From NCBI GenBank assembly GCA_021234535.1, contig CM037843.1, positions 10,228,979 to 10,292,978 of the forward strand: DNA of 64,000 nt, given 5' to 3'. Made by a program: the position numbers and the translations under genes. This document shows, piece by piece, positions 24,001-36,830 of the stretch. The notes under the pieces are model-generated. The model was not told where the DNA came from. It made no database searches and worked only from the letters and a program-made list of their open reading frames with translations. The DNA comes from Stichopus chloronotus (lineage: Eukaryota; Echinodermata; Holothuroidea; Aspidochirotida; Stichopodidae). Within the stretch, counting starts at the first letter, position 1; every line of letters starts with the position of its first letter.

Positions 24001-27000
24001 ACAATTATTTTTTTTTAAATGGTTGCATCACAAAATGAACAACGTAGTCGGAAAGTCAACGACAGTATATTAATAAACAAAATCAACAAAACAACGAAAA
24101 TTGTGGTGACTATTTCTTTATTTCTTGAATTTAGTAGGTAGGCCTACATCCGTCAATTCCGAGGATTAGCTAAGCTTTGAGAAAAACTTATCATTATTTG
24201 TTCTTCAAATGACTGTGATTACTATACCCCACTCATGGAGAGTTTTAAGACAATTCGAGCTATACCAGTGCTAATCACCTCTCTGTGGTTTACGGCAGTA
24301 AACAGATTAGTCTGGAACGTGTGGATTACCGATTACGTAATATCATCCTCTGAAAACGTGGACAGCCTTTTTTTTTTTTTTTTTGCTCTTCATTTACCAC
24401 TTACGTTATATGCATTAGTATCATCTGAAGTAAATATAATTATAATACATGGCATCTTTCACATTGCGGGTATTTCTTAATTTTTTGTGCCATTGGTTGC
24501 CACTTTTGAAAGTTAGGTGCTTGCTTTGTAATGAAGGGGGAGTGGACGCGAAATGATACTGGTACCACGACCACCGGTATCTCAGTCCTCAGTGTAAAAC
24601 CAGTGTCAGGATTACCATCACACCCAACATTGTTTACTTTTATAAAAACCACCACCATCACTGTTATTTCAAATTGTACGTGGGATGTATAGAAAACCAC
24701 TGAGTGACTGAGGCTGACGTCGTCACGTGATTTTTATACTCTACGTGGAAAGTTGTCATCGTTCAAAATATTTCAAGTGTGTGGCCACACTGACCGATCG
24801 CAATTCAGAACGTCGTGAGTCCGGAATACTGCAGGGGAACCGAGAGAAAAAAAAATGGGGCTGAAAGTGGCTTAGCAGTAACCATGATTAAATTAAATGG
24901 AAACAAAAATGTAATCACACAAAAATTGGAGACTCAATCTTTGTTCACAGTAAAGAGAGACCGTTTAATTACACAGTCATTGTCTCTTACATATTGATTG
25001 CTTGATCTTTTTGCAAATATTAATATATTGCACTGTTCAAGTTATTTGACGTAGCTTTCTCCCGTATAGTCTAATGTCTCCAAAGTTTACTCCCAGTGAT
25101 ATAGTGCGTTGTTCATGGTCATGACTTCCAATTGGTTGTAATGAACTTTTACCTCATAAACTCTCTGTTATTCCTGTATTCAACAGTAGGCTAAGCATAT
25201 TTGCCTTTACGAACGCCACAGTTTTACATTGGTTTATGGTTCAATATGACAACAGCTAAGGTATGAATACGTTTCTAGACTGAGACCTCTTAAAAAGAAA
25301 AAAAGAGCGGATGGAGAGTCATTTAACTATTGCACTAAACATGACGTTTGACTGAAGTATCCCTGTTAAATCTCTCTTTTTTTCTGTTTTATTTTTAATA
25401 TTTGTTTGTTCCTTTACGTACTTCTTTTACTGATTTTATCATGTTCACGTGACTTCTCACTAAATCCTATAGAGACGAATTTAGGATTCAAAATAAACGT
25501 TCAACTACAAATACTTTAAACCTGAATGAGAAGCTGACTCATATAGGCGCTGGTTTCCAAAGACTGAGTAGTTTCACAGTAAGACAATGAATTTAGGCTT
25601 TTCAAAATTACAGTGGGTTTGCTCTTATATTCCGTCCCACTGCATATACATCTGTGATCCCTTCAGAGACGAGAAGTTCCAACTGAATTGCAATGAGAGT
25701 GGGGTGAGGTGTGAGGGGATGATAGGGCAGGCCCAGTGACATATACTCTATGTGGTGCTTGGTCAATATAACTAATTTTTCATTTTCATTTTAATTCAGA
25801 AAACTTCATTTGAACCATATCAAGACGAAAAAAAAACACAATAACATAAGAATGTAACATAACAATGAAGTATGAGATATAGTTCAGGAGCTTTAATAGA
25901 AAGTTACCCAAAGCTCACTGAGGAAGAACCCCCAAAATTTAAAGCGAACAAATGAATAAAACTTAACAATATACCTTGGAAATTATCTTAAAAAGAGGGT
26001 TCAATGACGCAAAAAATGTTCACCAGCAATGGAACACACTATTGTTTTCTGAATTAAAAAAAAAATGGACGAATTGGTACCTAATGTGAGAAAGATCATT
26101 GTGATACTAGGCAATATCATGTTTTTGGTATGCTACAGTTCTGCGATGTAGGAGGCGTATCTGTCTCTGGAAGTCGGACGATTGAGACCTGGCACTAGCA
26201 AACAGTCCTTTCACTAATACGCATGCTCACTAAAAATCGCCAATTGTGTACATTAGGACCGGATTTAAGCTTTAAGAGGACCCTGGGCAACAACGAATGT
26301 AAGCCCCCCACCCCACTCCCGATAGACTCGGATAATTTTCCACAAGACTACAGTAGCGCAAGTCACATAAGGAGGGGGGGGGGTGTAAAAGTTGCTGTTA
26401 CTTTGACTCCAGTTCCGCCATCTCCACTCAGAGTGACCCCCACAGTATTCCCTCTTATGTACGTGTGAACTTAAATCTCCACAAATTGCAAAATTAATTT
26501 CTTCACCACACTTATTGTAGTGATCGCTATGTAAACGTTACCTGTTTTTACTTTCAAGAAATCCTACGCAACGTTATGAGATTGCGAAGAATATCTCCAC
26601 GAGGTAGAAGAACTGCAACATCACAGTTGGGTCCAGCCATCCAGCCCACTATCCCCGGAAGAGAGAGAGAGAGAGTGGGGGTACAAGGAGTACAAGGCAG
26701 AATCCCCCTCCGCTCTGGGCGATTCCGTGTTCGTGCTCTGTGCGCTGGCTAGGGTCGACTCTTGGGGTTTTGGGTCCAGCGGTCTATACGTCAGGAGCTC
26801 ACGATCCCTGACGAATTCCAGGGATGCAACACTTATCCACTGCAGAGTCTCATTATCTTAGGGGGCAGAGACAAGGGCTCCGAGAAGTTCAGTTGTACAT
26901 TTTCAGACTCCATTATTCGAAAAGATCTGACATTTCCATAGGTTGTACATTTATATCAATTCGATGAAATAAAGAGGAGAAGGATCACGTGATTACCATG

Positions 27001-28440
27001 GAAGCTGTCAGAAGTCAATTGTTTCAGAGTCACGTACGGTACTGCAATTAGTGATAAAGTGGCGTTAGAACCAAATTTTGTGGAGTCAAAACAATCCCTG
27101 CGTTTCCAGGATGGGACGGATGGACTCCATTTCCTCTTCAAAATGTTTGCCAAGCCTGGTCACTGTTTTTTTTTTAAACCAGAGGCCATTGGTTAATTTG
27201 ACATTATCGAAATCGCTTAAACACACATAGACTATATAGGCCATTGACGAAGAGGAAACATTTTATTTTCTAAAAGTATCCTAAAGATTTGAAACGTTAA
27301 CCCATCACATGTGAAGATGGTGGCATGGACGGTTGTACAAGCAGATCTTGAGTGACTATAGTTTGTAGACTAATCAAAAGAAACACTGTAATCTAGTGTG
27401 TGTTGTAATTTTCATCATCACTCTTGAATGATTCGAAGAAGACAAGTGTAAAGAAAAGTCACCGAAGATAGCAGAAGGGCTATAGTAGACTTTCGCATTG
27501 ATTTCTTTTTTTCTTTTTTATATTCATAAACATTCCAATAGAATTGTATATTTCGTAGAAATATCTTACACAAAATGGTTCTGGTCTCGTAGCAGTTTAC
27601 TTCCTACTTATCTCCCGGCACCTTTGAACAGACCGTTCCTATTTTCAGCGGTTTGCAATAAATTTTCTACACTAATGTAATGCACTAATTTTGTAATTAA
27701 TTACAAGCGTATACTTGTATTCGACATAATGTTTTTACCGGTGCTTATCCGTTGGATTTCTCGTCAATTCTGAGGGAAATACCGGAAGGAATGTTGCTTG
27801 CAAACGATCTCTTAGAAGAGATGAAGAAAGTATTCTCTTAATAACAATTCTAGGCAAGCCCATGTATGCAGTTTTAACAAAATCGCAGAAAGCAGATGAA
27901 TTATGAATTAAGAAAAGCAAATGAATATTCATGACATGTGCTTATTACAGTGACGTCACTCTCGTGTCATTTTGGTTTGCTGTGCAGGTGTCTTTGTGTA
28001 CAGGGCAAAGTCTGAAAACGATTTGACAATTGTTATCATCAACCTGATTGTAATAGACTTAAAACAAATTGATCGCTTTGTTTCAAAGGTTACAATGCTC
28101 CACCTGCTAAATTGAGAATCTAAATTTAGAATCATCATCAACCCCGTGAAACAGTCTGTTACAAATTTACTTGGGAAAGTGGGTGAGGGGGGTATGCTAA
28201 CGCTGAAATGTTGGATCACATGTATGAGTGAAGAGTTTTAATCACACACAGTCACCATAATGGCAAGAATGAACATGAAAGGCAAGGGGAATTCTAGCTA
28301 TTGCCACAACATTAGATGGTTCAAAGGGATATTGCAGATAAAGGATATTTTCGTACAATGTTTTTTTTTCTTTTTTCTAAACCGCCAACACAATTAAGAA
28401 GCTCATTTATGGCAAGTGATCGTGGCCATACCGTATCTCA
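24001..28440. other. intergenic region, no gene supported
   Basis: AT-rich, with a T17-type run near 24369, a G10 tract at 26374-26383, a (GA)n stretch near 26661-26677 and a locally GC-richer block at about 26620-26900. No exon or RNA was recognised. Confidence 0.55.
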
Positions 28441-28459
28441 ACGATGCATCCACCGAATA

Positions 28460-28523
28460 ACCTGTAACCAATTATGAAATTGGTTACTGGTCAATCACGT
28501 GACCAGTTCGATAAGGCATTCCC
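28460..28523. repeat. two adjacent hairpin palindromes
   Basis: GTAACCAATT and AATTGGTTAC form a perfect 10-bp stem with a 4-base loop. It is followed at once by a second stem, TGGTCA...TGACCA, around CACGTG. There is no U-run after either stem and no gene nearby, so a terminator role is not supported. Confidence 0.75.
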
Positions 28524-30192
28524 GATCACTTTCAAGTACCTCGAGAACGGGATTTGGAAATCTCGTGATCACGTAGTTGAACTTCGAATATATATCTGAA
28601 GATAGGGTGCATCTACTTTGTGGCCATACTGGTACACAATCATTTTAGCTTATCACACTTCTGTAACGTGAGCTGTATCTGTGTCAGGAATGATTCACTA
28701 ACGTAAATTTTATCAGTATCGGCACTGAATGGGGTCTCGGTGACTTTGATCCCATAACTTGATCTGAAATATATAACGCAAAACTTTACCCGCCATGAGT
28801 GAATATTTTTGACCACGATGTAATTGTTTGCTTGCTTTCGATGTCAAATATCGCCTATGGCAGGCAGAATAGCCCTGTCATTGAAAGGGGTAGCGCCTTT
28901 GAAGACAATTATATTAACAACAATAGCATACTATGCACGAGATACCTGTCAATGTATGTAGAGCTTTATACTACACAGACAGACGTCTGTTGTGACGTCC
29001 TCTCACGAATCTATATTCATCGTTGATCTCCCAGCGATCAAAACCGGTTTTGAACACAAAGAATTTTAAAACTGGTTTAAAGACAATGTGGCGTGTCCCA
29101 AATCGTACGAGCATATGAGGGCGGCTTTGCACTTCATGCACTGTGTATAGTGCATGTAAACATGTACAAGTCAACTGTTTTTGACAACTACATCGACTAA
29201 AATGCGGAAGTGACGTAACGAATTTCGAAGCGCTCTATTCATAAGACGATTCTTTGCTTTTTACACCGGTTAAAACTAGGTTCAAACGGGTTAAAACTGG
29301 TCAAGACACAGAAATATGTATACAGATTTTTCTGGATATCATGAGTTCAATCATTATGGTTCGATTTTGTAGCTATGTAGGCTATACATTATGTATGGTT
29401 CCAGGTTGGTTCATAACAAACTTATTACATAACATATATTATTCATCGAATTTGATTTTAACATGATAGTTTCAAAACAATTTTGTTTTATGTTCCCACT
29501 ACAGTCTAGTCTAGACCACCTAGATCATATTTGGCAAAGTTTTCCATAATAGTAGGTTGAATTATCTGATACTGTAATGTGGATAAGACTGGGGTCATTG
29601 TTTCAAAATTACCGGTATACATGTACATTCACGGTGATAATAGCTAACAGACTCGTGTGGGCCGACTGATATCCCTTCGAGGGTCAGCAGTCGTCCATGA
29701 CTGAAATATACGTTTATGTGATTGCTATGGTACTCCGGTGGGTTGTAAAAGACCTGCATGGGTATGTGTGATACATGTGAGATTCAATTTTCATTTGCTA
29801 AATGAGCTATTGTTAATAAAACATACAGAATAGAGTTGATGAAAGTAAGACCTTGGACTTTTCAAAATACAGCAATACACTTTACGCACTTCATGATAAA
29901 TTTATTTACCTTGAAACTACATTTCCAGGTTTCTTGCATACCAAATCTAATGTAGGATGAAATGTCCATCTATCCATCATGTGATATTTTCTTTTTCCCT
30001 TCCTTTTTCTTGTTCCTCTTTATTCAATTCAGACAACATAAACATTCAATTTATTTTAGAGGGTTGATGTGTAAGGTGTTGCCTCTTGGTGGACATTTAA
30101 TAAATGCGAGCCGTACGTTTGAAGACAACTTATTGCTGACTTAACAAAAAGGTTTAAAGATAAAGCAAACAGTATACCATGTTGGTGCATTC
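28524..30192. other. intergenic region, no gene supported
   Basis: AT-rich. It has clustered AAACCGGTTTTGAAC-like and GGTTAAAACT-like words at 29038-29085 and 29262-29308. No coding support. Confidence 0.5.
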
Positions 30193-30196
30193 TTAA

Positions 30197-30760
30197 AAGG
30201 ATAGTCTAGCCACGAATATAGCTTTAATATGTTGAAAAGTAAGTGAATCTGATCATATACAGTGAAACTTTTATTCAATTCCCGTGTGTGGTTCCCCGAG
30301 ATATCAGCAGTTGAAGTTGCCACATTTGTTACTGACAGTTAACTTGAAGCAAGCAGGATTGATGCCATCTCCCCACACTGATAAAGTATTTTATGTTTTT
30401 CTTTAAAATATACACCAAATTTAATACTTCAATATGTAGTGGTATCATAATGTCAATGTGGGAGGGGTATGAGAGTTTTGTGACCTTCACATAACCAGTA
30501 TGTAGGCTGACCACCTGCCGATTTCAAGATCAAAACAATAAATTTAAAATAAAGAAAACAAAAGACTCTTTAGCAACGTGAAGAGATGATGTCACTCCTG
30601 TTTGGAGTTCCTCAAGTTCTTAGTTGGTAGCAAAGGGTGTAACTTGAACTGATAAAATCGCTAGAACCATGCATGGGAACTGAATGGAAGTTTTACTATA
30701 AGGGTCACATTTACTTACTCTTAAACATATCAAAGCTAAATTCCTGGCTGGATTATCCTT
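30197..30760. mobile_element. TTAA-flanked MITE-like element B with long terminal inverted repeats
   Basis: TTAA at 30193-30196 and at 30761-30764 bound a 564-bp element. The left end AAGGATAGTCTAGCCACGAA and the right end (reverse complement) AAGGATAATCCAGCCAGGAA begin arms that stay similar for about 110-140 bp (TAGCTTTRATATGTT, AGTAAGTRAATSTGA, AAACTTYYATTCARTTCCC, ATCAGTTCAAGTT-like). No transposase ORF is present. TTAA flanks suggest piggyBac-type mobilisation, but that is inference. Confidence 0.8.
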
Positions 30761-30781
30761 TTAATGCAATACTTTCCTTAA

Positions 30782-31150
30782 AGGGGCTCATTGAGTTGAT
30801 ATCAGTAAAGATTGCGGTGATTCTGAAGCGTTATAAACACATGACAATACTCACAATTAGCATAATTAATCAAGTTTCACATCCAATAGTTATATGAAAA
30901 CTGTCAAATTTTTCGAATTTTTGACCGTTACTTGCTCTGATTAAGTGCATGTGAACGTACTAATGTGAAAATGTCTGGTCACAAAGTTTCAAAAACTTAA
31001 TTTAATCATTGGTTTCTCACTCATTAATGTTCCAACGTATGTAAAACTTTGGCATCCTTTTAGTTTGACTGTTTGTCATTAGTATGTGAAGGAAACTTGA
31101 CCGGTTTAGAAAAATTGAGTGAATTTCACAAAACAACTCAATGAGCCTCT
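30782..31150 (+). mobile_element. TTAA-flanked MITE-like element A, copy 1
   Basis: TTAA at 30778-30781 and 31151-31154 bound 369 bp with ends AGGGGCTCATTGAGTTG and CAACTCAATGAGCCTCT. The interior shares GGTGATTCTGAAG, CACATCCA, TGACAAACAGTCAAA and GTGAAATTCACT-type words with copy 2 (opposite orientation). Non-coding. It lies only 13 bp beyond the right TTAA of element B. Confidence 0.85.
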
Positions 31151-31154
31151 TTAA

Positions 31155-34100
31155 AATTTACGTTTGATTTATAACCTACTGTGTTACAGTGAACAATGAC
31201 GGGACCAGTGGGTGTTCTTCTTATCTACTGGTATTGATTATGGTGACACCCTCGTCGGTGGTCATACAAGATGACAATCGGAAGTACTGGAAATCATCCC
31301 AGTCACATGACCGAGCTGTTGGGTGTCGGTTATCTCACGTGAAAGAGAATCAGGTGGTACTCGATTTTTCCGAAGTCTCGTCACTCAGGAGGAAATCCAA
31401 AGGACATACCCATGTCGGACAACCATGAAGGTGCAAGGGACTGAAGGTGCAAGAGGAACCGGCAAAAAGGGGGTAAACGTTGCCCTCAAAATGTACCATA
31501 TCTATCTTATTACGGAAATTATCATGTAAATGATCTGATATTTCCCTAAAGGTGGACTTGAAGGGATGCAAGTGTGTCGTCATCTCCAAAAGTCCCTCTA
31601 TGGAGCCATAAATTTAGTTTGTTTTCATGCATCTTGAATTGAATAGCAGACTGTACCTTGCCTTGTAATTTACTTTAAAGGGAACATCACTGGTTCAGTA
31701 TACCATTCAGTCCTCTGCTCTATATATGTTAAATTTGCAACAAATTTGGATATGCAGTGAGGAAGGTTAATGAAAATTTTGAGGAGGAATGCATAATCCA
31801 AGAAGTACTTTTATGCAAAAGTGACCATGTTACGACCCATTTTGTAACAACTAAAACGCAACAACTTGGTCAAAATACAAACAACTCAGTGCAAAATGTG
31901 TAACAACGTGAAGATTCACATCAAACGGTATTGAAAAAAATCCAAGATAGCTCCCAATTTTTTTAAAAAAGTGCCATAACTTAACCAAAAAGTTCGGATC
32001 GAACTGAGATTGCACCATTCAATTTCTCATGACATACTGGACACCTGAAATATATTCTTTTTGGGTGTCTTCTGCGTGGTGCAAAAAACAAAAAAACAAA
32101 ATGGCCGCCATAACGTCAGTTCGGACAAATACTTGCCTCGGGGAACTCAGCGTGCCGGTCGAAAACATCTAGAAAATCTATTTCCCGCCCACTCGTGCGC
32201 TTTGCGTGACGTCATAAAAATCCAAAATGACCGACAAAATAAATTATGGTTACTCGGTCAAACAATCCTGGACCTACGTGGTAGTTTCACACGTCGTCGA
32301 ATTCTGTTGTACCCATATAATTTGACGGTCACCCAGTTCATTCTGCATCAGTATACAGCGGAGCACCTCTGTGACTGCCGCCCTCTTTGGCTACTGCCAC
32401 ACTACTTTTTTTTTATTTCGTTATTTTCTCCTATTTGTTTATTGTTTTTACTTTTTTTGCCCTAGCGAGAAGTTGGAAGAAAAAAGTCTTCCGTCAAGCC
32501 GAGTATAGCAGCAATTACAGTACACCTCATCGTGCTACCATCTTTACATAATTTACACGAAGGTTACATAACGTAAAAACAAAAAAATGCTGGATGTCAA
32601 TGCGCGCTGACCCGAGCTCCACAATGTTGTAGTTACTCGCACAGGAGCCCCGTACATCTACCATGGCTCAGGACCACGTTCTGCTAAAATCATTTTTTGT
32701 CTTAAAAAATTAATAAATAAGACCAAGCGACCATTCACGGGCAAGTCACAAGGATATATGCTGTTAGAAGTTCGATTAGGTTTACCTCAATCACGTGCAT
32801 GACCTTGTAAATAGGTCTTTCACGCCATACGTTGGAGCACGGACGCACTTTGCAAGGCTGCCGTACCAAAACGCCCACCTAACCGCAAATGTACATTGAT
32901 GTGTTAGTACTTTGGTAAATACGAAATAAAGACATGTTTACTAAAATATGCTGGTATAGGAATTTTGACAGAAATTTTGGAAGGTTACGTTGTGGGGTCT
33001 TGTTACGGATCCCTTGCTAGTTTCGGGTCTAACATAACAAACATTCATATATGTATACAGAACCGTAGCATGTTTCCACTGCGCATAGAGCCAATTTACT
33101 GTGCACGGGCAAATCGTTTCCTCTAGCCCGCACACGGTTTCATTAGACTATGTTTACATTTTACAGGCGACCTTTGACTTTGAATAAGACGCAACATTCA
33201 GCACGTTTGTTTTTGTATCGAAAGTAATTCAATCGCAGCTAACGTGCGGTTCTTTTTATAGAACATTACATCATATTTCAGACTGTTTACTGCCTGCATA
33301 TATCATAACGGTTCTGTCTTCATTCCCCACACAATTGCAAATTGAAACAGAAAATTCCTGACTGCATGAACCAATAGTCGTCCTTCAGATCCTTGTTAAT
33401 CGATATGATAGGCCGCTTCTTTTCCCCCAAGCTATTTCAGAGGACAAATCGGTCCAAAATGTCACAAAATGTTGAAAATAAAGTTTAGTAACTTACAGAA
33501 CTATAGAAGCCGGGGAAAGAATATAATTACCGGTATTTTCTTAATCCGTTGCTTTTGGAATTCAAGCATCACTTGATAGTAAAGTTTCAAATCGAATCTT
33601 CACACAGGGCAGTTAAACATACTATTTACTACTTTTAATGACTTCGGTTTTTACATTTCAGTTAGTGCATCAACGGACCATCTAGGCCTACACGGTTCAC
33701 TGTCCTGGTAATTTTCTTGTCAGGTGTATGTAGAATGAAAGTAACTGCAAAATGTTACCATTTCGTTATTTTTGTCATTTATAACAGGCCGGCATGTTTG
33801 TCATGATCAGTTCAACAAAAATAACGAAATACTACGTAGAAGCGGATTAAACATTGCAATTGGAAAATAACTAACCTTCAAATATCTTATTAACGTTACG
33901 TATGTTACGTAAAACGGTCATCATATGTAATGCACCGTAGAAAGAACTTACGTAGGAAAACCAGGCCACAACGTTAGCATTCAGATGTTTCCAAGAAAGC
34001 TTGGCTGTACAACTTCTATACTTCTTGTTTTTAGCTATGTCTGTATGTTCTTCCTGTTATAGTTCATTGCATTGCTAGAATTTACAAGGATATGACATTT

Positions 34101-34649
34101 TAACAAAGCAAACTTATGTAACGATAATAGAACTGCCAATTCGAACTACTCGTGGCGACAGAAAAATCACATTGACATGTCTTTGGTACCCGTCATGCAT
34201 CTGACTTTTTTTCTAATACCTTATGTTCTTATTTTTCAACTAAATACACCTTCACTACCATTCCTCTTCCAAATAAACGACACCATTGGGCACCAATAAA
34301 GGAGGTTGATTGACTCTACAAAAATGATACCATTACCAGTTGTGAATGAACAAAAATGATACCACTTGGGAAATTTGTGTTAAAAATCCGTAACTTCTGA
34401 AATTCATGTATACTTTATTTGGAAACTAGTCGTTTTCAAACCATTACTTGATTGCTTTACATGTTCGTCTGGTTGCACTCGATCCCTTCCCGATGAGTGC
34501 TAGAATATTCTGTTTCAGAATCTTCTGGCGCGGCATGCAACCACACGTCCAATGACATAACAGCAAGTACAACAACAGATTACAGGCGATGAAATCCAGA
34601 ACGAACTGTCTCTATTAAAAAGAACAAACTGTTGTTTTTTCTAACCTTA
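31155..34649. other. intergenic region, no gene supported
   Basis: AT-rich. It holds a 16-bp inverted repeat at 33760-33830 and a CRE-like octamer near 32207. A 134-codon plus-strand ORF (32061-32465) is low-complexity at its end and has no domain. Confidence 0.5.
33760..33830. repeat. 16-bp perfect inverted repeat with 39-bp spacer
   Basis: ATTTCGTTATTTTTGT at 33760-33775 pairs exactly with ACAAAAATAACGAAAT at 33815-33830. No gene or element boundary is otherwise visible. Confidence 0.85.
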
Positions 34650-34664
34650 GAAAGTATGAGGGTC

Positions 34665-34910
34665 AAAAGTCTTCGCCAAAGGACCCCCGTAGAGGAAACT
34701 CGAGGAACAATACAGTACCTTAAAGTGATCGAGTGCATAGGCAAAAAGTTAAAACTTTATGTCCAAAAGTTAAATATGTTTATTAATTGCATCACTCAAT
34801 TTGGGAAAATAAGTAGGTTTCAGATGATAAATTCTGAGAGAGTGATTTCAAATTCTTTTAACACCGCGACAAAAAGTGTAACGTACAATAATGCATTGAT
34901 TGAAAGCGCT
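34665..34910 (+). repeat. dispersed repeat family E, copy 1
   Basis: Contains AAAGTGATCGAGTGCATAGG, CAAAAAGT, ATGTCCAAAAGTTAAATA, TTTCAGATGATAAAYTCT and GACAAAAAGTGTAA in the same order as the reverse complement of 39428-39645. A 112-codon ORF covers it, but it is domain-free and probably chance. Confidence 0.7.
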
Positions 34911-35059
34911 TCTTTCAACAAGCAATGGGAAGTATACTATAATGAATATTCAATTAGTCAAAAAAACTGATCACTGACTTCGTAATGAGGTGATCAGCAT
35001 GAAGGTCATTTCTAAACACATTGCTTCGTTACAGTAAATACTTCAATTCCCGATACCGA

Positions 35060-35175
35060 CTAAAGTGATTTCGTGCGTAGACCAAAAGTAAGAACATTTA
35101 AAAAAAAATCATGTTTGTAATTTCATGTCCAAAAGTTTAGTTAGGCTTTTAATAGAGCCATTTAGACATTTTTTG
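35060..35175 (+). repeat. dispersed repeat family E, copy 2 (partial)
   Basis: Repeats the left half of family E: TAAAGTGATTTCGTGCGTAG, CAAAAGTAAGAACAT, AATTTCATGTCCAAAAGTT and CTTTTAAT. The right half is missing. Confidence 0.65.
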
Positions 35176-36310
35176 CGAAATAAATAGAAGTGAGCACCCA
35201 TTCCATAACATGATATCATGCATGCATTATGTGTTGTTATACCCTTGTTTTTTATAAGGAGTCAGTACAAAGTGATCTGTATAATGGCTGATGTGTTACG
35301 TAGTGAAGTACGTGTATACATAATTACAATGATCTGTTAGAATACACTTTGAAGAAACCTGGGTGTACAAAATGAGACCAACTGCTGGAATCCTATAACA
35401 GTGAATCGACGCTGTTGGTTCCATGCATCACAAGAATACATATACATTATATTTATACCATGTAACTTTTGTATTTGCACTGCCAGTCACGTGATCGTGT
35501 GTTTTCTTGCTCTGTTTTGATTGTGAAAGATTGTAATGTGAAGCCGATGGACCTTTGGTCTTATTCTACGATACTCCAGTGTTACTACTACTTTATACTG
35601 TCTGGCACGTTTCCATATACTGCCAGGCAGAATTTTTTAATAACCAGGAAAACGTAAGCGTTCTATCTTCGGTGGATTACGTCATTGTATTAATATATAG
35701 ACAGTCAGGTGAACTTGCCGTATTGACTGAGTTAACTGAAGTTATGGAAAAACCTTTTTTGCCCGTTATTATTATTATTATTGTCCTTTTTTGTTGCTTG
35801 CCAATGTAACCACCTTCGCTGGTAGCTTGTGAACACTTTATGTTCTAACTTTAGCTGAACTAGCGTGTTTCGTAGCAGTATACTCATTTGAGGATTTACA
35901 AAACACTACTTATATGGTTCACACTCACAGTGCACGACGTTGTTGGATTTCAAGGTCCTTTGTATACAGGTTTTTAAGGAGTCGCATGCATGTAACTATA
36001 TGTTCAACATGCCGCATAGAAATGTGAAAAGGATGATGCATTATCGGTAATATCTTGGCAGGACGTGGAATTACTTGGTTTGCAAATTTGAGAATCTTGC
36101 CTCCGAAGAGTTGCAGTTCAAATCAAAGCAGAATTCATTACTTCACAACTTGCTGTTTTTACGTTTGTTCAGGCAAGAAATTTCCAGCTTTCTCTGCAAA
36201 ATGCACCATTGCTGGTGTTTCTTCTCCTTTTTGTTCTTTTTTTTGAGAGGGGGGGGGTGGGGTTCTTCGTCCAATATTGGGACACAGAACGACCTTCTCT
36301 TTTAACAGGC
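35176..36310. other. intergenic region, no gene supported
   Basis: AT-rich with a short (ATT)n near 35767-35783 and T runs near 36230. No supported gene. Confidence 0.5.
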
Positions 36311-36830
36311 TTACCAGTCAAAACGTCCCCAGACCATATCGTCCCCGTACCTGTTGGTCATAACTTCCTCGTGCCAAAACGTCCCTGCGCAAAATCGTCC
36401 CAGGGTTTACTAGATAATAACAGAATTACTATTGTAGAATGCCATTTTTCTGGCGGGGGGGGGGGGGGGGGATGTAGGCCTTTGCTACAGCAGTACTTTC
36501 TACACAATAAGTGCAAATTTCCAAACATCTCCGATTAACAGGTCAACTTAAGTTTTTTGTAACTCTAACATTAAGCAATCGCTACATTTAAAAAGCTTAT
36601 TGAGCCTTTCTAATTATTTTCCTAAATCTGTCCTCACTCTTTAAATTCATCACACCTTTCCTTCCAAAGTTCCAGTTTGATTGCTAATTTATGTACTGTT
36701 TTTTATCATATGCGGAGACCATTTATGTGCAATATATAACACCAACAGTTCGCTTTGGTAAAAAGCGGAGACGTTTTCTTAACTTAAGAACGGGGACGTT
36801 GTAGTCTGGGGACGTTTAGGGGCCGGAATA
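36311..36830. repeat. inverted pair of short-period GTCCC repeats
   Basis: The left block (36315-36405) has five spaced words of the form AAAACGTCCCCAGACCA / ATCGTCCCCGTACC / AAAACGTCCCTGCGC / AAAATCGTCCCAGG. The right block (36765-36826) carries the complement (GGAGACGTTTTC, GGGGACGTTGTAGTCTG, GGGGACGTTTAGG). A G17 tract (36455-36471) lies between. A foldback element with subterminal iterons is plausible; no ORF. Confidence 0.65.

Noticed and set aside
26620..26900. GC-richer block as a possible exon
   Set aside because: Stops in the frames checked and no recognisable protein; splice sites not convincing.
28460..28523. Hairpins as a transcription terminator
   Set aside because: No adjacent gene and no U-run; the genome is eukaryotic.
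31678..31700. TTTAAAGGGAACATCACTGG as a further TTAA element end
   Set aside because: No inverted partner end with TTAA could be found within a plausible distance.
32061..32465. 134-codon plus-strand ORF with a hydrophobic C-terminal end
   Set aside because: No domain, non-ATG start, T-rich low-complexity tail giving Phe/Leu runs by composition.
34632..34970. 112-codon ORF over repeat family E as a possible transposon protein
   Set aside because: Other copies of the family do not keep the frame and no transposase motif is visible.
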